From: Diphasiastrum complanatum
Taxonomy: Eukaryota > Streptophyta > Lycopodiopsida > Lycopodiales > Lycopodiaceae
DNA: 64,000 bases
NCBI GenBank assembly: GCA_029204225.1
Contig: CM055103.1
Coordinates: 54,088,980-54,152,979, forward strand
Direction: 5' to 3'
Each line of letters begins with the position of its first letter. Position 1 is the stretch's first letter. Made by a program: the position numbers and the translations under genes. This document shows positions 1-8,978 of this stretch, one piece after another. Under the pieces are notes generated by a model. The model ran no database searches and was not told the origin of the DNA. It saw nothing but the letters and a program-made list of their open reading frames with translations.

Positions 1-230
1 GCAGGTGACATGTGTCCCCAGGTGGCCTGATGATGCTTCGCGCCACCCTGCTCGCCCTGCCCGAGAGAGACATTGAACCTTTGCTTGCCACATGACCTAA
101 TGGGTTTATCCCATAATATTTTCTTGGAACTACTCCACCATGCATATATACTCAAAATGCCCATCCACTCCCATATATGTGTGTGTGTGCATGTGTGCGT
201 GGGCGTGTGTGCGTGCGTGCGTTCTGGTCC

Positions 231-400
231 CCCTCACGCATTGGTGCTCCCGGCTCCCGGGGTGGGCAGGCGGTCCCACAATCTTGGCGTCAACTCCACA
301 ATCTTGGCGTCAACTCCCTCACGCATTGGTGCTCCCGGCTCCCGGGGTGGGCAGGCGGTCCCACAATCTTGGCGTCAACTCCACAATCTTGGCGTCAGCT
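231..400. repeat. 85-bp tandem duplication with nested 20-bp repeat
   Basis: Two adjacent copies (231-315 and 316-400) both begin CCCTCACGCATTGG. Within each copy the 20-mer CACAATCTTGGCGTCAACTC occurs twice in tandem, so the array has two levels. The only difference I noticed is one base near the end of copy 2 (AACT to AGCT). Confidence 0.9.
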
Positions 401-655
401 CCCTGGCCGGTGGTCTTGGCGGCACTAGCGCCCTCTGCTCGAGTGAAAGGGTGGTGCTGTGGCGCTGGCACAGTGCAGTGGTTCCTGGCGCCCTGGCGGC
501 GGGTGCCGCCCGATGATAGTACTTTTGCGGCAACAGTGGGGTCCCAGGTTGAACGGATTCTTGTCCCGTGTCCCCGGACTCCACGTGTTAATTTACGACC
601 GGCACGGGGCCAAAGCTGTCCCCTTGCCAATAAGCGACACGGGAAGAGTCCAGAC

Positions 656-659
<4 letters not shown>

Positions 660-695
<36 letters not shown>
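660..695. repeat. (GA)n microsatellite
   Basis: About 17 uninterrupted GA units, followed by AAAGAGG and further purine-rich sequence to about 740. Confidence 0.95.
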
Positions 696-700
<5 letters not shown>

Positions 701-1019
701 GGGCACGGGAGGACATAGATAGCGGAGAGAAAGAGAGACACCACTGAATAAAAAAAAAAGGGGGGGGGGGTCATTGGTTGGGCCATTGGTGGGATGTCCG
801 TGCAGGATTATCATATTTATGATAATGGCCCTTTCAATGGCCATTACTTAATACTTAATGTCCATTACCATTAATTATAGTACCCTTATATTTCTTATAG
901 GCTACATGTATACATATAGCTCTAAGCTATATGATTGTGACTAAATTCCTACAGGCTACATGTATACATACAGCTATATGATTGTTTCTAAAGCATGAGG
1001 AACATGTGTTGAGGAGTAG

Positions 1020-1270
1020 TATAAGAACTATAGTAAGTTCATCACTGATCCCTGTCAAATAAGCGTGTTTTAATCCAAAATATAATATGTTAATCACTGA
1101 TCCCTCGATATGTTAAGGACTGATCCTTGAGGAATGTCTGTTCAGGAAACATAGATCAGTAGGAATTATAGTATGTTCATCACTAATCCATGCCAAATTA
1201 TAAGCGTATGTTAATCCAGTATGTTAATCACTGATCCCTCAATATGTTAAGCACTGATCCTTGAGGAATC
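1020..1270. repeat. Imperfect direct duplication of about 110 bp
   Basis: The segment at about 1020-1133 recurs at about 1161-1270. Both contain 'agtatgttcatcact' or a near variant, 'aagcgt..ttaatcca', 'gttaatcactgatccctc' and 'actgatccttgaggaat'. A shorter duplication (GGCTACATGTATACAT..AGCTATATGATTG) lies at about 899-985. Divergence between copies suggests an old event. Confidence 0.7.
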
Positions 1271-1380
1271 AGTTCGTCCGTTAATTCTTTTAACATGTCC
1301 AATCATGCACTTTTGTGAGACCACGTTTTCTCCGTGAGTGTGTTTTTAGCAAACAATTTTGTGTTTGATAAGGTGCTTTG

Positions 1381-1394
1381 CATGCATGTATATA
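1381..1394 (+). promoter_or_regulatory. RY element plus TATA box upstream of carboxylesterase gene
   Basis: CATGCATG (1381-1388) is the RY motif recognised by B3-domain factors of the ABI3/FUS3/LEC2 type. It directly abuts TATATA (1389-1394). A start site about 30 bp downstream would give a 5' UTR of about 80 nt carrying a GAGAGAGAG stretch (about 1404-1417) before the ATG at 1504. The motifs are seen; their function is inferred from position. Confidence 0.45.
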
Positions 1395-1503
1395 GGAGGT
1401 ATCGGAGAGAGAGAGAGGGAGATTGAGAGAGTGTAGTGATCAGTAGCTGTTCGAGTCTGGACTCTGGAACACTAGCTAGTTCCCAAGTTTTAACGCTGCA
1501 AAA

Positions 1504-2571
1504 ATGGGAGAAGCCAAATCTGCTGCCTGTGAATTAGTGTGTGAAATTCCTGGTGTAAATATCTACTCTGATGGCACAGTAGATAGATCAACACATGATC
1601 AACATCTGCCTACCACACCTGCACATCCAGATCAGGCTCTCTATGGGGCGGTTTCAAAGGATGTCACAATCAACAGCCTCACGGGCATATGGGTTCGCAT
1701 TTATCTTCCCCAAGGAGCACCAAAGCATGGCCCTCAGATTAACGGGGAATTGCATGAAGTGGGTGGTTTGCCAATCGTTGTTTACGTACATGGAGGCGGG
1801 TTCATTTTGGCCAGTGCAGCATCTTCCTTTGCGCATGACATTTGCTGTAAAATGTGCGCAAAGTTGAATGTGATTGTCGTCTCCGTGGACTACAGGTTGG
1901 CTCCGGAGCACCGCCTGCCTGCTGCTTTCGACGACACATTCGCTGCCTTGAAGTGGCTGCAGTCTCAAGCCACTGATGAAGCCGCATCTGAAAAAGAACC
2001 ATGGCTTGCTGCTTATGGAAATTTTGGGAAGTGTTTTCTGATGGGCCAAGGCTCTGGTGCTACAATTGTGCATCAAGTTGCACTCAGATGCTCCACAGAA
2101 GATATGCTTCCTCTTCAAATCTGCGGCCTTGTAATGGACATTCCATTTTTTGGAGGACTGGATAGGACAGACTCAGAGATCAAGTTTGGCAACACATACG
2201 TTGACGGAGTATTACAGATGAAGCTCTCTGATGATTTCTGGGCTTTCTCACTGCCTATTGGTGCCGATAGGAGCCATCCTTACTCCGACTTTAGGAGCTC
2301 AGATGCTCCTGATCTGAGTCAGTTCCAGCTTCCTCCCTCTCTTATTGCTGTGGGGCGCCTGGATCCATGCTATGACCGAGAGATACTGTTCGTGGAAGCA
2401 TTGAGAAGAGGTGGGCAGGAAGTGAGACTGCTGGATTACCCAGGAAAGGATCATGCAATATATTTTCCAGAAGTGGAGGGTGACATGGAGAATGCCTACG
2501 CAGTATATAGCAACTTTATTGTCACCTGCACAAATCAAACCAGCAAGTCAATAATCAAACCTGCCTTCTAG
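1504..2571 (+). CDS. Carboxylesterase-like alpha/beta hydrolase (plant CXE/GID1-type family), catalytic Ser missing
   Basis: Intronless 355-aa protein of the plant class-I carboxylesterase family (alpha/beta-hydrolase fold 3), which includes soluble esterases, 2-hydroxyisoflavanone dehydratase and the gibberellin receptor GID1. The length is normal for the family. Visible motifs are the oxyanion-hole HGGG at residues 96-99 (within YVHGGGFI), VDYRLAPEHRLPAAF at 128-142, the acid Asp287 in GRLDPCYDR, and the catalytic His317 in KDHAIYF. The nucleophile elbow, normally G-x-S-x-G, reads G181-Q-G-S-G-A, so the Ser position is Gly183 and the neighbouring Ser184 is out of register. I see no signal peptide. 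The ATG context (AAAATGGG) is good for plants and follows an RY/TATA promoter. Loss of the nucleophile with Asp and His kept suggests a non-hydrolytic role, such as a binding protein or a dehydratase/cyclase-like activity, or a decaying gene. The substrate is unknown. Confidence 0.93.
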   Translation: MGEAKSAACELVCEIPGVNIYSDGTVDRSTHDQHLPTTPAHPDQALYGAVSKDVTINSLTGIWVRIYLPQGAPKHGPQINGELHEVGGLPIVVYVHGGGFILASAASSFAHDICCKMCAKLNVIVVSVDYRLAPEHRLPAAFDDTFAALKWLQSQATDEAASEKEPWLAAYGNFGKCFLMGQGSGATIVHQVALRCSTEDMLPLQICGLVMDIPFFGGLDRTDSEIKFGNTYVDGVLQMKLSDDFWAFSLPIGADRSHPYSDFRSSDAPDLSQFQLPPSLIAVGRLDPCYDREILFVEALRRGGQEVRLLDYPGKDHAIYFPEVEGDMENAYAVYSNFIVTCTNQTSKSIIKPAF

Positions 2572-2687
2572 CTGCTGGTAAGATCTGGCTTTCTCATTCT
2601 TCTATAACATGAGGATTCATCTAACCTGCCTTCTAGCTGCTGGTAAGATCTGGCTTTCTCATTCTTCTATAACATGAGGATTCATCT
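2558..2687. repeat. 65-bp perfect tandem duplication spanning the CXE stop codon
   Basis: 2558-2622 is repeated base for base at 2623-2687. The first copy contains the last coding bases and the TAG stop (2569-2571) of the carboxylesterase-like gene; the second lies in the 3' UTR. The protein end is not changed, because the first stop still terminates it. Confidence 0.95.
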
Positions 2688-2706
2688 GAGACTGCAATAA
2701 TTTCAA

Positions 2707-3426
2707 ATGTCAAATTTCAAAGGAGAAGATCCTTGGTGGATTGACTCGGGTGCTAGTTCACACATGACTAGTAAAAGGGAGTTTTTCTCTTTTCTCTTAT
2801 CTTATGATGGACCTATAAAATCTATCTATACAGCAAATGATGAAGCTTGTAAGATTGAAGGAGTTGGTAGCATTCCCCTTTGCTTAGGATCTTCCAAAAA
2901 GATCAACATAGAAGGTGTTTTGTACATTCCTACAATAACAAAGAATCTACTAAGTGTTGGCCAAATGGTAGACAATGGTTTCAATGTTGACTTTGCTTCA
3001 AATGAATGTTTCATCAAGAAGAAGGGTAAGATAGTGGCTAAGGGCACTAGACTTGGCAAACTTTATAAGTTAGATGCATTTGTGGATACTAATGTTGTCA
3101 TGTTGGCCGAGAAGAGCAAGATATCTACCTTTACTTTATGGCACAAAAGACTTGGACATGTCAACTCGGGTTCCATGGAGGCTATGATCAAGGAGGAGTA
3201 TGCTTTTTTTGCATCTAACCCAATCTTCCATGCAAGATCTAAGCACATTGAGATATGCCCTCACTTTGTGAGAGAAATGGTGCAAGCCAAGGAGATTGCT
3301 TTGGAGCATGTTCCAAGCAATGAATGTGTAGCTGATCTACTTACTAAACCACTTCAAAAGACACCTTTTATGAAGTTCAGATCATCACTTGGAGTGATTA
3401 GTAAAGCAATGATTGAACCAAGCTAG
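2707..3426 (+). pseudogene. copia pol remnant: protease and pre-integrase fused to RNase H C-terminus
   Basis: An open 239-aa frame. Residues 9-17 contain PWWIDSGAS, the aspartic-protease active site (DSGA). LYIPTITKNLLSVGQM and LWHKRLGH mark the GAG-pre-integrase domain. Around residue 160-175 the sequence jumps to ARSKHIEICPHFVRE, which belongs to the end of copia RNase H, and finishes with VADLLTKPL and the typical C-terminal tail. The integrase catalytic core and the whole reverse transcriptase are absent. The deletion kept the reading frame, so the fusion has no internal stop. It cannot transpose on its own. Confidence 0.88.
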
Positions 3427-3440
3427 ATAGTGAGGAGGAG

Positions 3441-4122
3441 TGTTAAAAATTCACAATTCTAGCTTGACTAGTTTTGGTCATATGACTTGTAAATAGTTAG
3501 ATGGTCATGATGTGGCTTGTCACACGTGCCAAATAGCATAGGATTCCATTCATAAGGATGTTCTCAAGTAGACCTAAGTGTTAGAACCTTTGGAATGAGT
3601 CCAAATTATGCTTAGATACAAGGGAGAAAAAATAGGAGCTATTTTTGGTAATTTTTGCATTGTTGAGGGATCTCCAAGATTCCAACCTTAACTTGGTAGG
3701 GATGAAAGATCCACCAAAATTAGCATTAGGAATAGGTTTAGGGCTACTCATACCTGCCCAAAACCGTGATGGATCATGTATATATAGGTGATGATATCTC
3801 ACCAAAATCAATCAAGCAATTTCATGATTTTTCTCTCATAATGGTGCAATTGCTCTCTATGTTCATAATTGTTTGAGTACTCGTGATTACTAATGATTAT
3901 AGGATTGAACGTAGGTCTGGTGTACAGTACTCAAACTGTGGGAGGCCGTACTTTCACACGTGTGAAGCCTTCTTCAAGGATTTGGGCCATTTAGTGAGGT
4001 TCAAGCATAGATTTTTGATGGATTTTGATGGTTCAACTTGTGCTAATCTTATGAAATCATAATCTATTGTTTCTCTCATCATTTCAAGTGTTTTAGAATC
4101 CTTATTTGCTGTAATTTTTACA
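3441..4122 (+). mobile_element. copia 3' LTR (family A), 682 bp
   Basis: It begins TGTTAAAA right after the polypurine tract and ends TTTTTACA. A TATA box (TATATATA) lies at 3779-3786. A diverged LTR of almost the same length (62118-62796) aligns along its length, including the start, the TTGGTCATATG block, the CAAATAGCATAGGAT block, the central palindrome and the CATCATTTCAA..TTGCTG end, which fixes both borders. The 14-bp palindrome TTCACACGTGTGAA is at 3953-3966, about 175 bp downstream of the TATA box. Confidence 0.8.
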
Positions 4123-4477
4123 GATGGGTTGTTTATGTGACGGTAAAGCCATGTACAGATTCTTGTTAAATCACTGGATTATTGCGATCCATTAGGAACA
4201 AATTTGGGGGTACTCCGGTATTTGGTGGAATAGATATGTGCATATCTGATATTGGAAATCCAGATAAAGTTATGAGATCTCTGGATTATCAGATAATGTG
4301 GTTAAAGATCTTTTAAAAGATTGGACCCTATATTGGATATAGGATGATCAGTTAATCTTTTTGATTTTCTGATGATCGGATTTAAAAGCAAAGGACTTTC
4401 TTGGAGAGAAAATTGGTGGTATGGGACATCAGTGATTTCAAAGAGGAAATTCTTGTGTGAGAATGATATGTAGGCCA
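4123..4477. other. Unassigned AT-rich sequence
   Basis: No coding potential or recognised repeat. It lies between the end of one LTR (4122) and the start of the next (4478) and may be old target DNA or retroelement debris. Confidence 0.5.
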
Positions 4478-5309
4478 TGTGCAAAAAGTACAAAAAGGAC
4501 CAAGAGTGGATCCTAATCTGATACTCAAGAGGGATTGGTTGTCAGATTACTTGATCTATCAATCTACTTGAGATTAAGATCAATCTAGATCAATTCTAGA
4601 CACAAAATTCTAACAAGAACAATCATTAATTGAAGGTAGGTGTACTTTCTGGTTTCACACGTGTGAAACACTATCTGAGTACGGAATCCAACCTGAAAAT
4701 CAAGTACACATTGATAGAACCTCAAAACAATCAAAACAAATGTAGACAAATGGAGAGAATCACTCAAAATTGCTTTCAAAACCAAGATTGGTGTCTCACA
4801 TTGATTACGGCCAAATGTGGCTCTATATATACAATAAGTGGGAGCTCGTGGTACTGATCATCCCTCTAATCCCACATGTGTGAAGGTGCTTTGTCATATG
4901 ATAATTCATGATGCAAAACTGACACTTGGACAAAACCTTCTATTTTGAGCACTTTTGGTCCATTTTCCTTCTATATGGAGATCTACTTGAAAATCTTCTA
5001 GAAGTCAAAATTCGCCTACTTCAGCTTATTCCACATATGTGAGTCGTCCTCTACACATGTGATATGACACCTAACCAAAGGATGTGGCTCATGCAATCAA
5101 TAGATTGATGCCATGTGTCATATGTCTAGAAAACTAGTTTTTGGCCATTTTAGCCACTAGAACTTAATTTAAATCATATGTACAACATATATGATTATGT
5201 TAAATGACAAGTACACTAGTTTCACACGTGGAAACAGGCTCCACACATGTGTGTTTATCTATATACAAGATTTTTGGCCTCTACCAAGCTTATTTTTGCA
5301 TTTGTCACA
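4478..5309 (-). mobile_element. 3' LTR of family B element, 832 bp
   Basis: On the minus strand it starts TGTGACAAATGC right after the polypurine tract and ends TTTTTGCACA. A TATATA box lies at about 4824-4832 (minus). The LTR is dense in CACACGTGTG-type palindromes: 5242-5253, 5225-5230, 5054-5061, 5032-5041, 4873-4880, and an 18-bp perfect one, GTTTCACACGTGTGAAAC, at 4652-4669, about 165 bp downstream of the TATA box. Confidence 0.75.
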
Positions 5310-5446
5310 CTCCTCAAAAATGTAGCTTGGTAAATCTAGCTTGATGGAAAACATGATGACCTTGAACTTGACTCCATGGGCTGAATTGGTCTTTGCTGGT
5401 TCAAAAGGTGTGAAGATCAGCCAATGAGCTTGATGTTGATCTGAAA

Positions 5447-6685
5447 TCACCATATCCATGATAGTGCTTCTTTGATGTTGACATCTTTGATGAGCTTGAG
5501 ATCTTTGCACCATCCTAGCACCTCCAAAATTGATTCCTTCCAATTTTCATGTAGATGCTTGACCTTCAGGCTTGCTCCTTCTTCATGTGCATGCTCCTTC
5601 ATGAGAAAATAAAAATTTCTTCTTGATTTATTAGGATCACAAAGATCTAACATCATGTTACCACGATCTAGAGAATTAGACTCATCCAAATTGGCAAGAC
5701 TATGCATGCTATGATAACAAAGTGTTTGCATCATATCTTCATGCTTGTTTACCATGCTAATTTCAGATGCAATGAGGCTAAATACTTCATTATGGAGATA
5801 AGTGTCTTTAGAAGATGATTCATTTACTCTCATAAAGAGTTTACAATTTGCCTCAATACAAATTTTCAAACTATGAGTGAACATATCACTTTTGCTCTCA
5901 CATGACTTAAGAGCATACATTTGATGAAATAACCATTTGCTTTCTAATTGATTTAAAATCAATTTCAACCTTTTAAGAACATCATCTATGTTCTCAAGAG
6001 AGACTTCATACTCAACTAGTATGGCTTTACTCCAATTTTGAGATGTAATGATCTCATTAAAGCAAATTGATTTATCAAATGACATAAGAGAAGTAAGTAT
6101 GTGATGTATACCACATGAGATATGCTCCTCTTTCCCTTGAAATGTGAGCCACATGGACTCAACCATATTTCTTGAGTTTCTTTTTGGAATCACAATTTGA
6201 GAAGGTCTCTCCTCCTCAATCCTTGGCACACTTGAACTTTGAGAAGGACTCTCCTCCTCAATCCTTGGCACACTTGAGCCTTGAGATGACTCCTTAAGAT
6301 CTTCTTCATGATGCTCCTTCTTGATGGAAATCCAAGACCTCCATGTCTCATAATGATCACAACAAGTATGACCATTCAATATGCACTTCCTATGATTATC
6401 AAGATTACTTATGCTAGAAACATAAGTCCAAAAATCACCACAACTTGGCATGATTTTTCCAATATTAAAATCACAAGGTATTTTCATCTTAATAAGGCTA
6501 ACTACTTGCTTATGGATATAAGTGTCCACTTTGGATGCTTCACTTATTCTCATAAGAAGTTTACAACTTGCCTTTAAGATTGAAAACTTACAATTTTCAT
6601 CTTTATGAATGAACACATCATTCATGATCTTATTGAAACCAAAAGATCCTACATCATGAAGATATTTCCATTTCCTTGACTTCAT
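5447..6685 (-). CDS. Novel protein with internal tandem repeats in non-autonomous LTR element
   Basis: An open frame of 412 codons, unrecognised. It contains two diverged copies of a module of roughly 115 aa. The first starts near residue 18 with CKLLMRISEASKVDTYIHKQ..SLI; the second, near residue 275, has CKLFMRVNESSSKDTYLHNE..SLI. Both run on to an '..SNLD / ..ANLD' block and an EH..EE segment. Between them lie a short tandem SSVPRIEEE repeat and the segment SICFNEIITSQNWSKAILVEYE, which resembles PFCFEEIFVSQRWIKAILVVCD in the upstream frame (6699-7322). The frame joins that upstream frame by a single-base shift in an A-run near 6722, so both were probably one ORF. I see no enzymatic motif. 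It lies between the zinc knuckle and the 3' LTR. Confidence 0.6.
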   Translation of the reverse strand: MKSRKWKYLHDVGSFGFNKIMNDVFIHKDENCKFSILKASCKLLMRISEASKVDTYIHKQVVSLIKMKIPCDFNIGKIMPSCGDFWTYVSSISNLDNHRKCILNGHTCCDHYETWRSWISIKKEHHEEDLKESSQGSSVPRIEEESPSQSSSVPRIEEERPSQIVIPKRNSRNMVESMWLTFQGKEEHISCGIHHILTSLMSFDKSICFNEIITSQNWSKAILVEYEVSLENIDDVLKRLKLILNQLESKWLFHQMYALKSCESKSDMFTHSLKICIEANCKLFMRVNESSSKDTYLHNEVFSLIASEISMVNKHEDMMQTLCYHSMHSLANLDESNSLDRGNMMLDLCDPNKSRRNFYFLMKEHAHEEGASLKVKHLHENWKESILEVLGWCKDLKLIKDVNIKEALSWIW

Positions 6686-6698
6686 AACTAATGTAAAC

Positions 6699-7322
6699 TT
6701 ACAAGGACCATATTTTGCTATTTTTTAAGGCATCACACACAACTAGTATTGCCTTAATCCACCTTTGAGATACAAAAATCTCTTCAAAGCAAAATGGTTC
6801 TTCATAAGTTGACATGATAGCATAAATGAAACTATTTTCGTTTTGTGATTGCTGCTCCTTATTCTTGATTGATTTCTCTTGGATCATAACAATAAGCTTG
6901 AACTTATCTAAAGTTCCAAGCAAAATACTTTCCAAGGACATAAAATAAATCCAAGTTACTTTCATGAAAGTGACATCTATCTTTGCATCTTGAACCAAAC
7001 AATGCACTTCCAAATGAAAAATTTCAAAAGATTTGACATGTGTTGTGATGGACTCTTGAAGACAAATCTTGCAAGTCCTTGTAAGACTCCAAGCCTCATT
7101 CACCTTTTCACAAAGGAAACACCTTTCCTTGGACTTGTCCTTCTTGTATTTGCATTTCGAACTTGAAGCTCCATCCTTCTCCTCGGCCCCCTTGCTTTGG
7201 TTCTTCTTGGATGGATTGGTCTTTTTTTTGTAGCATCTTGAGAGAAAATATCCTTCCTTGCCACAAAGGTTGCACTTAGGATCCTTTCTTTCCTTCAATA
7301 GGATGCCACCTATTGACGCCAT
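6699..7322 (-). CDS. Zinc-knuckle gag-like protein, N-terminal part of the family B ORF
   Basis: The start used is ATG at 7322 (MASIGGILLKERKDPKC). CNLCGKEGYFLSRC is a retroviral-type CX2CX4HX4C knuckle in which the His is Tyr. A Lys-rich stretch follows (KKTNPSKKNQSKG), then CFLCEKVNEAWSLTRTCKIC, a second Cys-pair cluster. The C-terminal half carries the PFCFEEIFVSQRWIKAILVVCDALK module that recurs in the 5447-6685 frame. The usual copia gag (UBN2-type) domain is missing upstream. The frame ends at an A6 run (about 6722) where one base fewer would continue into the 412-codon frame. Role: presumably nucleic-acid binding in particles supplied by another element (inferred). Confidence 0.55.
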   Translation of the reverse strand: MASIGGILLKERKDPKCNLCGKEGYFLSRCYKKKTNPSKKNQSKGAEEKDGASSSKCKYKKDKSKERCFLCEKVNEAWSLTRTCKICLQESITTHVKSFEIFHLEVHCLVQDAKIDVTFMKVTWIYFMSLESILLGTLDKFKLIVMIQEKSIKNKEQQSQNENSFIYAIMSTYEEPFCFEEIFVSQRWIKAILVVCDALKNSKIWSL

Positions 7323-8792
7323 GTGAATAAAAGCCTGTGATATGATTCTACAAATGTAATTTGTGACTTTCAAGAGACTAGATTTGAACATCTTCAATAA
7401 TCTAGAATGATCTACAAAAGATCTAGCTCACAAACCTAAGAATCAATCTTCACACTAATGACTAGTCACTTGGAAACTTTGCTTTGATCACTAAGACAAA
7501 AGCACACAGTCTTTGAATCAAATCACAAAAGAAATCAGATCCAATTTCCTATTGGACCCATCAAATACCAATGATTCTTTCTTTTGAAAGTTGAAATGGA
7601 TATGAAAAGATTTGACACCTAGATTTTTCTTTTCACTTGACTAGTTCTCTCAACACTTGAGATTCTTGAACAAAAGATGGGTTTTGTTTCAAATACATGG
7701 AAATCAAACTTAATCACTTCTTTTGGACTCACTCTTGACCCAAATAATCTCACACTTGAGATTTAGAATGAATTTGATTTGATTTGACAACAAACTATAC
7801 CACCAATTTTTCACAAAGCTTAAAAAATTAGACAACTAGAGATTCACAAAGATCTCAACCATGAATGAAGACTCAAATATGGACTCCTCCTCATTCTAGA
7901 CATCCAATGGGATCTCAAATTGACCCTCACACTCTCACAAAGAAAGTTGAATAGAACTAATTTGAGTTTCATACATACTATGTCAATTTTTGCTCAATAA
8001 ATTGATTCAATCACTCCTATTGGATTCCACTAATTACTCTACCTCTTAAGACTTGGAATGAAATTCAAAATCAAAATTTGTGATTTTTCTCACTAAGATA
8101 TTGTGCTTCAAAGAGCTAATGCCACTTAGAAAGATTTGATCACTTAGAAGAAGACAAACTCTCCACCAATAACAACACAAGATGAGCTTCTAGATCTTGC
8201 CCTCTACAAAGGAACTGTTAGAAAATTGGATCTCTCTCTACACATTTGCCATAGACACCTTAATGAATCTTTTCAAACCTTACAATCACTCAAACAAATT
8301 GAGTAAGGTTGAACAATGTGACTTGGATCTCAATCTCTATTCTAGAACTCTCAATTTAAGCCAATCTATGCCAAATTCTACAAAGATTTGCATAGATGCT
8401 CTATATGCACTAGAAAATCTCAAAGGTTTCACTTGGAGGACAAATCCAAGAATGTTTTCTAGAAAATTGATGCTTCTAAACTTGACCCTATCTAGAGTGA
8501 TGGTACAATGGATTTCAACCTCTCACCTTGCATATCACTCCTTAATCTATGATTTTTGGCAAAATCTCTCTCAACTTCAACATGCACTCAAAAAATCAGA
8601 GAAAATCATTTAATGCTCCTAATTCAAGCTTCAATTCTAATTTTTTGGCTGATCTAATCCAAGAACTAATCAAGCGATTAGATTCTCTATAGAAAATGCT
8701 TGATTTTGCACTAAAAATCTCTCAAATTGGATGTGTGAGTCAAATTGTACAAATTTTTGAATTTTCTCAACCAAAATCGGAACTGTACGGCC

Positions 8793-8804
8793 TCACACGT
8801 GTGA
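8793..8804. repeat. CACACGTGTG palindrome in leader of family B element
   Basis: TCACACGTGTGA lies about 165-170 nt downstream of the primer-binding site (8978-8967) in the transcribed sense of the element, next to GTAC (as CGGCCTCACACG / CCGTAC on the minus strand). Confidence 0.8.
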
Positions 8805-8966
8805 AAAGTGTTCCTACATCCCACAACAAGTTCTGGTCCAAAAACTTTTGAGAATATCTATCAAATCCAACTCGCTACCCAAAATTTGACTAGTTTCCTA
8901 AAACCTGCTAATTTTGGCTTTGATTTGGATCAACCCTATCAATTTCAATAAAACCTCTTATACTTG

Positions 8967-8978
8967 GCTCTGATACCA
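8967..8978 (-). other. Primer-binding site (initiator tRNA-Met type)
   Basis: The minus strand reads TGGTATCAGAGC, the standard plant copia primer-binding site, immediately after an LTR end (..TTTTTGCACA). Confidence 0.9.

Larger units (their letters stand above)
1..1380. other. Intergenic region with simple and tandem repeats
   Basis: I see no gene here. Open frames over the first 800 bases come from GC-rich tandem repeats and a (GA)n tract and have no recognisable domain. The region holds a degenerate GT tract (about 174-221), an 85-bp tandem duplication, a (GA)n tract, an A-run joined to a G-run (about 751-770), and two imperfect direct duplications between 899 and 1270. Confidence 0.6.
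2700..4122 (+). mobile_element. Ty1/copia retrotransposon, 5'-truncated and internally deleted, with 3' LTR
   Basis: Only part of a copia element remains: a protease/pre-integrase segment joined to the end of RNase H (2707-3426), a polypurine tract TGAGGAGGAG (3431-3440) and a 3' LTR (3441-4122). The 5' LTR, gag, the integrase core and reverse transcriptase are gone. The left edge lies within 20 bp of the 65-bp duplication after the carboxylesterase gene. The coding part is nearly identical to that at 15.2-15.46 kb. Confidence 0.85.

Noticed and set aside
1654-2118. 154-codon minus-strand frame opposite the carboxylesterase-like gene
   Set aside because: It is a shadow of the well-supported plus-strand gene, with no domain.
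8197-8613. 138-codon plus-strand frame in the leader of the family B element
   Set aside because: It is antisense to the element, of low complexity and without similarity to known proteins; most likely a chance frame in AT-rich DNA.
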